Shown piece by piece: positions 9,224 to 17,800 of a DNA stretch of 64,000 nucleotides (the stretch's first letter is position 1; the number at the start of each line of letters is the position of its first letter). This DNA is from Flammeovirga yaeyamensis (GTDB lineage Bacteria > Bacteroidota > Bacteroidia > Cytophagales > Flammeovirgaceae). The position numbers and the translations under genes are program-made. A model generated the notes under the pieces. That model was not told the origin of the DNA, made no database searches, and saw only the letters and a list, made by a program, of their open reading frames with translations. The stretch is taken from positions 1,054,001 through 1,118,000 of the forward strand of contig NZ_CP076133.1 of the NCBI RefSeq assembly GCF_018736045.1, read 5' to 3'.

Positions 9224-9538
9224 ATGAAACCTAGGTATCTATTAATCTCAATTCTCATCATTATACATTTTAGTTGTGTTGATGATAAAATTGAGGAAAC
9301 TAAAATAGCGATCATAAATCAAGATTTAGAACATCTCAAAGAATTAGATTCCTCTATTTATAAAATCCTTAAGAAGGACTTATCAAAAGAAGAAGATTCA
9401 ATATTTAATATATACAGAGGGGAAAGGCAAAATGTTGATAATGAATTACTTCACCTTTTAATGGAAAAGCAATCTGAAGAAAGATTAAAAAACGAGTTAA
9501 AACAATTAGAAGAAGCATCAAAACTTTTAGAAAGATAA
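9224..9538 (+). CDS. small helical lipoprotein
   Basis: This 104-residue protein has a leader ending in HFSC (lipobox Cys about 18), then a highly charged helix-forming region rich in Glu, Lys and Leu to the end (KQSEERLKNELKQLEEASKL), probably a coiled coil. Its stop is three bases before the ATG of the broken YcxB-like gene, so the two form a unit. No family recognised. Confidence 0.6.
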   Translation: MKPRYLLISILIIIHFSCVDDKIEETKIAIINQDLEHLKELDSSIYKILKKDLSKEEDSIFNIYRGERQNVDNELLHLLMEKQSEERLKNELKQLEEASKLLER

Positions 9539-9541
9539 ATT

Positions 9542-10105
9542 ATGAACATCTCATTCAATCAACAAATCTCCCTAAATGACTATAAAGGATTTAGAAAAAG
9601 CTATGTGATAAAAAGCTTAAAACAGGCTTCATATATGATTATAATCCCTTTTATAATCTTTTTGCTTTATGTTTTTACCTATAAATGGAACGTACTTCAA
9701 AACCTATTCATCTCATTAAATGATCTTAAGTTTTACAGAAGTTTGTTTTTTAATTTTGAGTTCGTAATCATACTCTTCTTCACTTCTTATTTAATTAAAT
9801 ATTTCATTGATAATTCATTTTCATGGACAAAGGATTATAATAATGATGACCTTTATGGTGAAAAATCGACCATAACTATAAATAAAGATTTCTTGATTGT
9901 AACAGGTCAGGAAGTTTCAAGAAAGATAAAATGGGAGAAAATTGATTCTGTAGAAGAATTTTAAGGTTGGTTCATTTTATTTAAAGATAAAAAATTGTTG
10001 TTTCTTATATTAAAAAGTGATTTTGATTCCACTGATGATTTAATGAGTTTCAAACAGTTTTTGAAAAATGATCATCAAATAAAAAAAGTTCGAGTGGGAG
10101 ATTAA
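9542..10105 (+). pseudogene. YcxB-like membrane protein split by an in-frame TAA
   Basis: The first 140 codons (9542-9961) encode a protein with two membrane spans (about residues 33-47 and 74-92), then a soluble part ending VSRKIKWEKIDSVEEF at TAA 9962-9964. The same frame stays open after that stop and reads GWFILFKDKKLLFLIL ... SFKQFLKN to TAA 10103-10105. Together they make the usual YcxB-like plan: two spans, then a C-terminal domain containing W-K-I-x-x-V-E-E and a run ending in F-x-x-F-L. A single nonsense change therefore interrupts an otherwise intact gene of about 187 codons. Function of the family is unknown. Confidence 0.7.
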
Positions 10106-10245
10106 AAAAGACCTAACATAAAAGTGATGTAGATATCTAATATTATGCTAAAAAATAAAAATTGAATCAGCCTCCTCTCTCAAAATCTATTTGTCACTCT
10201 TTTTAAATTTCTGGGATAACAATATACAAAACAGTATCTATTTAT

Positions 10246-10253
10246 TAAATTTG
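10246..10253 (+). promoter_or_regulatory. Bacteroidota -7 box
   Basis: TAAATTTG matches TAnnTTTG, 39 bases before the ATG at 10293. No good TTG -33 element is seen, so this is a candidate only. Confidence 0.35.
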
Positions 10254-10292
10254 AGATCTTCAATTTTAAAAACTGATTTTCTATAAGAGACA

Positions 10293-10730
10293 ATGAAAAA
10301 ACTGACTTACTATACTTTACTTTTTCTACTGATGTCATGTACCTCTTCAAAGACACTAACGAAATCACAATATGTCGAGCAGAATGGTTTTCATCTTAGA
10401 ACTGTTTCTACCGATCCAACATATGGAAGAACAGAAAAAAATCCGATTAAAGTAGGAGGAGTTGATGTGAAAGAAGGACCATCGAACGAACGATTGTACC
10501 TTGATGCTTTAGCAGGCCCAAGAGGCGAAACAGTTAGTTATTACAGAGCGGGCAGCTGCTGTGCATTCGAAAGTGAAAATGGTTTTATGGGCATGGGAAT
10601 GCTTGATCATTATAGAGTAACTTGGAAAGGAACTACCGATACTTTATCACTTTATCTAAATATGTATGATGGTGGAGAGTTGGAAGCACCTGTTGGTTTT
10701 ACTATTCGTAAATCGTCTGATCAAAAGTAA
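10293..10730 (+). CDS. small lipoprotein of the family often mislabelled as KDO-8-P aldolase
   Basis: This 145-residue lipoprotein has lipobox LMSC (Cys 16). The conserved pattern is visible: TVSTDPTYGRTEKNPIKVGG, LAGPRGETVSYYRAGSCCAF, MGMGMLDHYRVTWKG, LYLNMYDGGELEAPVGF. Similar Bacteroidota lipoproteins carry the transferred name 2-dehydro-3-deoxyphosphooctonate aldolase in some annotations. The protein has a lipid anchor, half the enzyme's length and no aldolase motif, so that name should not be used. The adjacent Cys-Cys pair (about residues 90-91) is notable. Function is unknown. It is followed by the next lipoprotein after three bases. Confidence 0.7.
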   Translation: MKKLTYYTLLFLLMSCTSSKTLTKSQYVEQNGFHLRTVSTDPTYGRTEKNPIKVGGVDVKEGPSNERLYLDALAGPRGETVSYYRAGSCCAFESENGFMGMGMLDHYRVTWKGTTDTLSLYLNMYDGGELEAPVGFTIRKSSDQK

Positions 10731-10733
10731 AAT

Positions 10734-11180
10734 ATGCGGTATTTATTAATTTGCTTATTATTCTCTTTCATCAGCTGTTCAAAGTCAAAAGAAAACACCA
10801 CAAACTCAGAAGGTCAAAGAACAAATAGTAATTTAAATCAATCGTCTTCATTTGTCTTTGCAGATAAGTCTTTTGGTCAGTTTTATCAGAAATTTATATC
10901 CTCACCAAGCTTTCAACTATCTAGAACTCAATTTCCTTTAGAAGGAAGTTATAATAGTTATGATGGTGAAAAAACTTGGACAAGAAAAGAGTGGCCACAG
11001 ATGACATGGAACCTTGAAGATCATCAAGGAAATTCTCAGGATAGTGTTTCTATCATTCAGAATCATGAAAAATTCTTTTATGGCTTATATTGTTTGGATT
11101 GTGGTTTTTCTTTCGAAATGCAATTCGATAAGATTGATGGTGATTGGTTTCTTACTTATCGACAGGAAAATAATTTTTAA
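10734..11180 (+). CDS. DUF4348-like lipoprotein
   Basis: A 148-residue lipoprotein: leader with lipobox FISC (Cys 15), a low-complexity Ser/Asn/Thr linker to about residue 40, then a compact domain. The domain's pattern FGQFYQKFISSPSFQLSRTQFPLEG resembles DUF4348 proteins of Bacteroidota. Two Cys in LYCLDCGF (about residues 121 and 124) could form a disulfide or bind metal. It is coupled to the upstream lipoprotein (three bases between genes) and is followed by a strong terminator. Confidence 0.55.
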   Translation: MRYLLICLLFSFISCSKSKENTTNSEGQRTNSNLNQSSSFVFADKSFGQFYQKFISSPSFQLSRTQFPLEGSYNSYDGEKTWTRKEWPQMTWNLEDHQGNSQDSVSIIQNHEKFFYGLYCLDCGFSFEMQFDKIDGDWFLTYRQENNF

Positions 11181-11182
11181 AT

Positions 11183-11212
11183 AAAAGATTGATAAGGGTT
11201 TATCAATCTTTT
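11183..11212 (+). terminator. rho-independent terminator
   Basis: A 13-bp perfect stem: AAAAGATTGATAA at 11183-11195 pairs with TTATCAATCTTTT at 11200-11212, with a four-base loop. It closes the two-lipoprotein unit. Confidence 0.75.
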
Positions 11213-11311
11213 ATTCGTATATTTATAATAAGCAATTACCCAAAAAACGAAATAAAAAGATATCATTGCGAAATATTCTCTATACCCATACATACCCAAA
11301 CTATTTAAAAA

Positions 11312-11656
11312 ATGAGAGTTTATATAATTATGCTACTACTCGTGCTGTGTACGAATGTTCTCACTTATGCCCAAGACGAATACATCCTATCAGGTACAGT
11401 CATTGATAAAAATGAAGTAGGTTTATTAGGCGCTAAAATCAACATTAAAGGGGATAACGATTTCCCTATTATCACCAATCAGAAAGGTGAGTTCAAAATG
11501 TTAGTAAAAGGAACCGAAACTTTGGAAGTAAGTTATCTTGAAGGTGAGAAGAAATACATAGAAATCGCACGTCAAAAAACAATTGAAATATTGATTCGTG
11601 AGGAGGCGGTTGTTTTACAAATTGAAGATTTAAATATCGATGATAATATAGAATGA
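11312..11656 (+). CDS. secreted single-domain carboxypeptidase-regulatory-like protein
   Basis: The 114-residue protein has a signal peptide (ending TYAQ, about residue 21) and one carboxypeptidase-regulatory-like beta-sandwich (YILSGTVIDKNEVGLLGAKI ... GEFKMLV). This is the fold found at the N-terminus of TonB receptors, here standing alone. The sequence after residue 90 is acidic and probably disordered. It could be the remnant of a larger receptor or a free periplasmic domain. No partner gene is adjacent. Confidence 0.6.
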   Translation: MRVYIIMLLLVLCTNVLTYAQDEYILSGTVIDKNEVGLLGAKINIKGDNDFPIITNQKGEFKMLVKGTETLEVSYLEGEKKYIEIARQKTIEILIREEAVVLQIEDLNIDDNIE

Positions 11657-11846
11657 TCAACCAATAAATATTTGCCTCTAACACTCTGTAATTTCTTTTA
11701 TACCCAATACCTCTTTAGCATATTACATTGTTTAAAAATTGTGATAAATCTAATGAGGCTTCTTAGGTTATGATGATCTAGAGTATTTTATACTTTGATA
11801 AGAAGTTGGATATTTACTAGTCATTATAAAACCTAATTATACTCTG

Positions 11847-12383
11847 ATGGAAAAAGAAATACTGAACAAATGTCTTCAATACGGTGCAACCAAAGCAGCT
11901 ATAGTTTCTGTGGATAAGATCACATTCGACGAAAAACTAAGAGCTTATTGCGAAGTAGATAAATGTGGACATTTCGGGAAAAACTATGCTTGTCCACCTT
12001 TAGTGGGTAATGTAAATGAAGTGATTGCAGAGGCAAAAAGCTATAAAAAAGCATTGGTGTATCAAACGATTAGTGACTTGGAACACTCTTTGGATAGAAA
12101 GGGTATGCTGAATGGCATGAGGTACCACGACAAGGTAGCGAATAAAATAAATAAAGAAATAGAACAACACTTTGATAAACATCTAGACTTAAGAGCTGGT
12201 CCATGTACAGTATGTAAAGAATGTACAGCGGTAATAAATGAGGCATGTAAACACCCCGAGAAAAAAAGAGCTTCTTTAGAAGCCTACAGTATTAATGTGT
12301 CTTTATTGGCCAAAGAGTGTAATATGGATTACGAATACAACGAAAGGCTGGTCACTTATTTTGGAGCGTTTTTGTTGAATTAG
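11847..12383 (+). CDS. DUF2284 Cys-rich metal-binding protein
   Basis: This 178-residue cytoplasmic protein has two cysteine groups typical of DUF2284. The first is CEVDKCGHFGKNYACPP (about residues 32-48). The second is GPCTVCKECTAVINEACKHP (about residues 118-137), with a further Cys in AKECNMDY. The Cys spacing suggests binding of metal or an Fe-S cluster, as predicted for the family; its biochemical role is unknown. It is a single gene with unlabelled DNA on both sides. Confidence 0.8.
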   Translation: MEKEILNKCLQYGATKAAIVSVDKITFDEKLRAYCEVDKCGHFGKNYACPPLVGNVNEVIAEAKSYKKALVYQTISDLEHSLDRKGMLNGMRYHDKVANKINKEIEQHFDKHLDLRAGPCTVCKECTAVINEACKHPEKKRASLEAYSINVSLLAKECNMDYEYNERLVTYFGAFLLN

Positions 12384-12667
12384 TTATTTATAAGTAACCA
12401 AAGGTGAAATCAATTTGTATATTTCTTTAAATTTTAGGCTATTACGTACCTGAAGTCTATTGATCATCAAAAAAGAGAAAAGAATTGAAAGATTAGGGAA
12501 CGTACAAAATTAATTCTCTAGCTAAATTGCATCATCATTAATAGTGAAACTTTTATTGATTTACATAAATCATAATTTTTTAAAGAAGTCGAAAGGTATA
12601 GCAAACATTAGATTAATGTGAGTTATAGTTTTAGTGCTTCTGATAAACAAACATCAATCGAGAAAGT

Positions 12668-14554
12668 ATGAAAGTCTTGAAATTATTAAGTATTGCCTTC
12701 ACCGCCTTGCTTATAGCAAGTTGTGGTAATACTTCTAAAGTTAACGACCAAAGTGTTGTTGTCAATAATTCGGCTAAAGCAATTAAATTTAGACAGTTAT
12801 TAGAAAAATCTCCTTCCATAATAGAAGACAAAGAGGGTACAGTTATCTCTTCTGATAAGTATAGTTTAGAGAAAAATTGGGAGGGGAATATCTGTAAAAC
12901 AGTTTTAACCAATACTAGTAAAGAAGATATTCACCCAAAAGATGTAATGCTTTTTTATGTTGAAAAGCATGGAATTAATTCAGATTCTCCCATCTATGGA
13001 GAAGGTTTCCAAATGTTGCATCAAAACGGAGGGACATTAGGTCAACCTCAAAATATTGGTTCTCATTCTGATGTGAAACATTATAGAATTAAACAATTAA
13101 AAGGACTTCAGACGGCCTACGGTTTATTAAACATAAATGTAGATGGTACGGAGAACTTTATGTTGGGTTTTACCTCATGTAATAAATTTATTGGGGAGTT
13201 GGCCTACGATAAAGATCAACTGATTGTTGGGTTTGATACTGAAGGGTTATCACTTGCACCGGGAGAAAGCTGGACATTCGAAGACTTTATTTTTATTGAT
13301 GGGGAAAACCAAGGCGATCTTTACGATAGAATGTCAGTTGAAATTACTAAAAATCACCCATCATTAAAGAGCAAAAAAATGCCTATCGGATGGTGTTCAT
13401 GGTACTGTTATAGAGAGGACATTACAGACGATATTATGACAAAGAACCTGGATATTTTCTCTAAGAAAGTTCCAGAATTAAAATACATTCAGTTAGACGA
13501 TGGTTACCAACCGTTTATGGGTGATTGGTTAGATCCAAATCCAAAATATGGTGATGTGAGAAAAACAATCGATGGTATTGCAGACAAAGGGTATATGCCT
13601 GCGATTTGGGTGGCTCCTTTTATTGCACAAAAGGAATCGAGAGTTTTCCAAGAACATCCTGAGTGGTTTGTGAAAAATGAGGAAGGTAAGCCATTGACTT
13701 CTAACACTGTTACTTTTGGAGGTTGGAGAGAAGGACCTTGGTATTGTATGGACGGTACACACCCTGAAGTTCAAGAACATTTAAAGAATATCTTCAAGAC
13801 GATGCGTGAAGAATGGGGAATTAATTACTTCAAATTGGATGCAAACTTTTGGGGAGCTATTCATGGCGGACAGTTCCACGATAAATCCGCTACTCGTATC
13901 GAAGCTTACAGAAGAGGAATGCAAGCTATTGTAGATGCATGTGATGAAAACACAGTAATTTTGGGTTGTAATGCACCAATTTGGCCTTCTTTTGGTCTGG
14001 TTTCAGCACAACGTACCAGTGGTGATATAAATAGAAGTTGGAAAGCATTTAGTAGCCTTGCACAAGAAAATTTAAGTAGAGCATGGCAAAACGAAATGAT
14101 TTGGGATGTAGATCCTGATTGTATCGTTCAGGCTCCAGATAGTCCATTCGGTAAAGATCCATCTGTATTATCAGAAGATGAGTGGATGTTCCATCTTACA
14201 TCTATACATGCAACTGGTGGATTGGCTTTAAGTGGTGATAAAGCAAAGTTACTTACAGATAACAACTTAAAAGACTTAAAGAAGTTGCTTCAACCAACAG
14301 GCAAAGGAGCAAAATTTAAAAATACAAAGTTAGAAATTGGTGTGACCGATTTAGGTGACAAACAATTCTATTACATCTTCAACTGGTCGGATCAGCCAAA
14401 AGATTTTGATGTAGAATTAGTAAAAAATGGTTCATTATCAGATTACTGGACAGAAGAAAAATTAGAAACGGTTGAGGGAAAATATTCAATCAAACAATTG
14501 CCTGCGCATTCAGCAAAACTGTTAGTAGTAAATGCCAATGAAAAGGTAATGTAA
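12668..14554 (+). CDS. GH36-like alpha-galactosidase lipoprotein
   Basis: The 628-residue lipoprotein has leader and lipobox IASC (Cys about 19). An N-terminal beta-sandwich (about 40-230) is followed by a (beta/alpha)8 domain starting MPIGWCSWYCY and a C-terminal beta domain. Catalytic candidates are the nucleophile Asp391 in YFKLDANFWG and acid/base Asp453 in QRTSGDINRSW, both in the positions used by GH36/GH27 retaining alpha-galactosidases. Other substrate-pocket text includes IQLDDGYQ and LGCNAPIWPSFG. It should remove terminal alpha-linked galactose (or a related sugar) at the cell surface or periplasm. It opens the main polysaccharide locus and ends at a terminator at 14627. Exact sugar specificity is inferred. 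Confidence 0.8.
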   Translation: MKVLKLLSIAFTALLIASCGNTSKVNDQSVVVNNSAKAIKFRQLLEKSPSIIEDKEGTVISSDKYSLEKNWEGNICKTVLTNTSKEDIHPKDVMLFYVEKHGINSDSPIYGEGFQMLHQNGGTLGQPQNIGSHSDVKHYRIKQLKGLQTAYGLLNINVDGTENFMLGFTSCNKFIGELAYDKDQLIVGFDTEGLSLAPGESWTFEDFIFIDGENQGDLYDRMSVEITKNHPSLKSKKMPIGWCSWYCYREDITDDIMTKNLDIFSKKVPELKYIQLDDGYQPFMGDWLDPNPKYGDVRKTIDGIADKGYMPAIWVAPFIAQKESRVFQEHPEWFVKNEEGKPLTSNTVTFGGWREGPWYCMDGTHPEVQEHLKNIFKTMREEWGINYFKLDANFWGAIHGGQFHDKSATRIEAYRRGMQAIVDACDENTVILGCNAPIWPSFGLVSAQRTSGDINRSWKAFSSLAQENLSRAWQNEMIWDVDPDCIVQAPDSPFGKDPSVLSEDEWMFHLTSIHATGGLALSGDKAKLLTDNNLKDLKKLLQPTGKGAKFKNTKLEIGVTDLGDKQFYYIFNWSDQPKDFDVELVKNGSLSDYWTEEKLETVEGKYSIKQLPAHSAKLLVVNANEKVM

Positions 14555-14626
14555 AAGAATTATTTCAGTTATGTATTATAGCGAGTAACAAGACTACTTA
14601 GCAATTTATTAGAAAAGAAAAGTTGC

Positions 14627-14657
14627 AAAAACCTGGGGTATTACTCTAGGTTTTTTT
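14627..14657 (+). terminator. rho-independent terminator
   Basis: AAAACCT...AGGTTTTTTT: an imperfect stem of about 10 bp with a central loop near TATT and a following run of seven T. It ends the GH36-like gene. Confidence 0.7.
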
Positions 14658-14731
14658 GTTGTTTACAATTGAAAAAAATAAATTGCCCTTTTCTATCACC
14701 TTTTCATTTATTTGCTTTTAAATCACAAAAC

Positions 14732-14748
14732 TAGACGTTAAACGTCTA
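14732..14748. promoter_or_regulatory. 17-base palindrome, possible operator
   Basis: TAGACGTTAAACGTCTA has perfect 8-base arms around a central A, about 138 bases before the ATG at 14886. Its symmetry and position suit a dimeric regulator. I find no second copy in the window. Confidence 0.3.
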
Positions 14749-14885
14749 TATGTAAGAATTGTTCTAACAAAAGTTATATCACAATCAAACAAACTTAACA
14801 ATAAGAAATACTTTTATAATGATGAATTTGATTCAACTAATTGATAACGAATAATTACTTATAAAAGAAACCTACTTATAAAAGT

Positions 14886-17800
14886 ATGAAATATTTTATT
14901 ACATTTTTTCTACTGTTAACTACAGTATTTTTACCGTTATCCTATGCTCAAAATCCACAAGAGCTATGGGGCAATTTTGATCCGGATGCCGGAGATTTTA
15001 ATGAAGAAATTATATATGAACACACAGATGCCAACGGGATCTATGAGAAGCATACATATATTAGTGCTTACTTTAAAGGGAAAGAAATCCGTGTCTATTG
15101 TGAGTTTAAAAAGAAGGCAGATGCTACCAATGCTCCTGCACTTTTAGATGTTCATGGTTGGATGGCTAGACCAAGACCTAATCAGGAATTTGTAGAAGAT
15201 GGTTGGGCAGTATTAGCACATGATTATTGTGGGAAAACAGAAGAAAATAATTCCTCAGACCTAAGAGCAAACTATACTAAATATCCAGAAGGATTAGAAT
15301 ATGGAAATATGAATCCGGATTATGGATATGAAAATCGCAAATCGAAATACAAGGACTCTGGCGAACAAATTTCTGACCCTACAGAAACTGATGATTATCT
15401 ATGGTATGTGTTACAAAGAAGAGCGTTAAGTTATTTATTGGCACAAGATGGAGTTGATAATACTAGAGTGGGTGCACAAGGATATTCTTATGGAGGAACC
15501 ATTATGTGGAACCTTGCAATGGACGAGAGAATCGATGCAATGGTGGCTTATTTTGGTGTAGGTTTCTTAGAATATTACAGAACCAAACAAGTGTGGATGT
15601 ATAATAATCCATATAATGAACCAGCAAAAACATCTGGTGAAGAGATGTATTTAGAAAGTATTGCTCCTCAGGCGCACGCCCCATACATAAAGGCAGCTTC
15701 TTTATGGCTAAACGGTTCTAACGATCATCATGGAGGCCACGAAAGAGGAGAAACTATGTTTGATAATTTTCAAGCAGATGTGCCTTGGAACTTTGCAATT
15801 CAACCAAAAGCATTTCATGCCACAGATAAATTAGGTGATGATGCCAAAATATGGTTAGAGAAACATGTTTTAGGTGTAGATCATTATTTTCCAGCAAGAC
15901 CTACTTCATCGATTACTTTAGATGCGGAAGGAGTTCCTTTCTATTCAGTATCGCCAGCTCAACCGGAAAATGTAACTGCTGTAGAAGTTTGGTATGCATT
16001 AAAAAATCCAAACAACAACACAAGAACTTGGATTGAAGCTCCTTCAACTAAAGATGGTAATAATTGGACGGCCTCACTTCCTGTAAGCAATATTGATGAT
16101 TATGTTTTCGGTTTTTCAAAAATTGATTATGATAACAATACCGTTATTTCAGGTGATTTTGAAGCTGAAATCCCATCAAATTTAGGTGATGCTAAAGCGA
16201 CATTAGAGCCAGAAGCTCCAGACCCAACGGATTGGGAAAATGCAGGTGGAGCTATCGAAGTGCCAGGTGGAGTTGAAGCTTTCTATCCAGTAGAAAATAA
16301 ACCTATTTCGAACGATATCTTTAAAGAGCCATTTTATAAAGCACCTCAAGGTGCATCATTTAAAATCAGATATTACGGTACTCAACCACAAAAGCTATTT
16401 GTGAGAGTAAACGAAAAATATGTTTTCAACTTCGAAACAGGTGCGCATAACACTGATGTTCAAGAGATCAATATTCCAGCATCTGCTTTAAGAAATAGTA
16501 ATGATGCCAACGATATCATGGGAGAATGGTCTGTAGCTGATTTAATTGAAGTGGGTCCAGAAGATGGACAAGAAATTACTAAAGTGGCTTTTGTAGCATT
16601 AGAGTGGGGAGAGGAAGATGTGATGCCGAATCAAGTAGTGTACCAATTTGATGGAACCGAAGATAGAATACTTGCCCAAAATCATAATATCACAACAGAA
16701 GTGATAGCTAATCCTTCTTCTGAAGGGATGCCTGATCAAGATCAGGTTACAAAAGTGACAAGACAAAATACGGAAGAAGCATCTATTATTTTACCATTGG
16801 GAGGTGAAATACAAATAGGTAGCAATAATGAGGTAAGTCTATATCTTTATCAAGAAGAAGGTGCAGTGCCAACATCAAACGACTTGACATTGACTTTAAG
16901 AAACAACACTACCGGAGTTCATATTTCTCAAACTTTACCTATTTCTACTCATGGACAATGGGGGGAATATGTATTTGATTTTGATGGTGAGTTGAATAGC
17001 GATGGGTCTGCAGTTTATAATAGAATTTATTCTGAAATGACCTTATCATTTGGTACTAACTCGGAGAATATTGAAGGTGTTGTCTATTATGTATCAAATA
17101 TTTATGGTCCAGAAGTAAGCTTTGAAGGAACAAATACTCGATTAAAAGAACTAAGAGTAAATAATATTAAGCTGGCCGATTTTGATCCTTCAATTCTTCG
17201 ATATACCATCGATTTACCATATGGTTCTTTGGAAGTACCTACGATAACTGCAGCCGTAGAAGATCCTGAAGCTACTTATGAAATTATGGAGGCAGGGAAT
17301 GTTTACAAGGAAACTGTGGTAAGAGTAACGGCTAAAAATGGCTATACACAAAGAGATTATAGAATTCGTTTTAATGCACCTGGACGTAAAATATTTGATG
17401 CCAATAATAAACATGCCGTAGATTTTCAGTGGCGTTTGGTGAGATCAGATACTGCCACAGTAGAGAATCCTGTTCCTGATCATGTTGTAGGTGAAGGAGT
17501 GAAGGTATTGAAAGTGACACGTAACCAAAATGCAGATGCTACAGTAGAATTCATTTTTAAAGATGGTTCTTGGTTAGCTGGTGAAGATAAGTTGTTCAGA
17601 ATTCAAGTACTTCAGAAATCTGGTCAGGAAGACTACCCTGCTGGAAATAGAATTGGATTCTATGCAGGATGGGAAAAGACAGACGGTTTTGATCGAGGTA
17701 CATTCCAGAATATCGAAGTACAAGATCAATGGATAGAATATACTTTCGATCTCAACGATAATAACGTAGAAGTGGGTAATGACTTTAGGAAGGTGCTCGT

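Larger units (their letters stand above)
14555..14885. other. 331-base intergenic region
   Basis: It holds the terminator of the galactosidase gene (14627-14657), a 17-base palindrome (14732-14748) and an AT-rich leader before the esterase gene. I see no gene in it. Confidence 0.7.

Noticed and set aside
10180-10368. Minus-strand frame of 62 codons
   Set aside because: It overlaps the start of the lipoprotein gene at 10293 and the upstream promoter, with no start signal or domain; it is a shadow.
12631-12912. Minus-strand frame over the galactosidase start
   Set aside because: Entirely antisense to the signal peptide and N-terminal domain of a well-supported gene.
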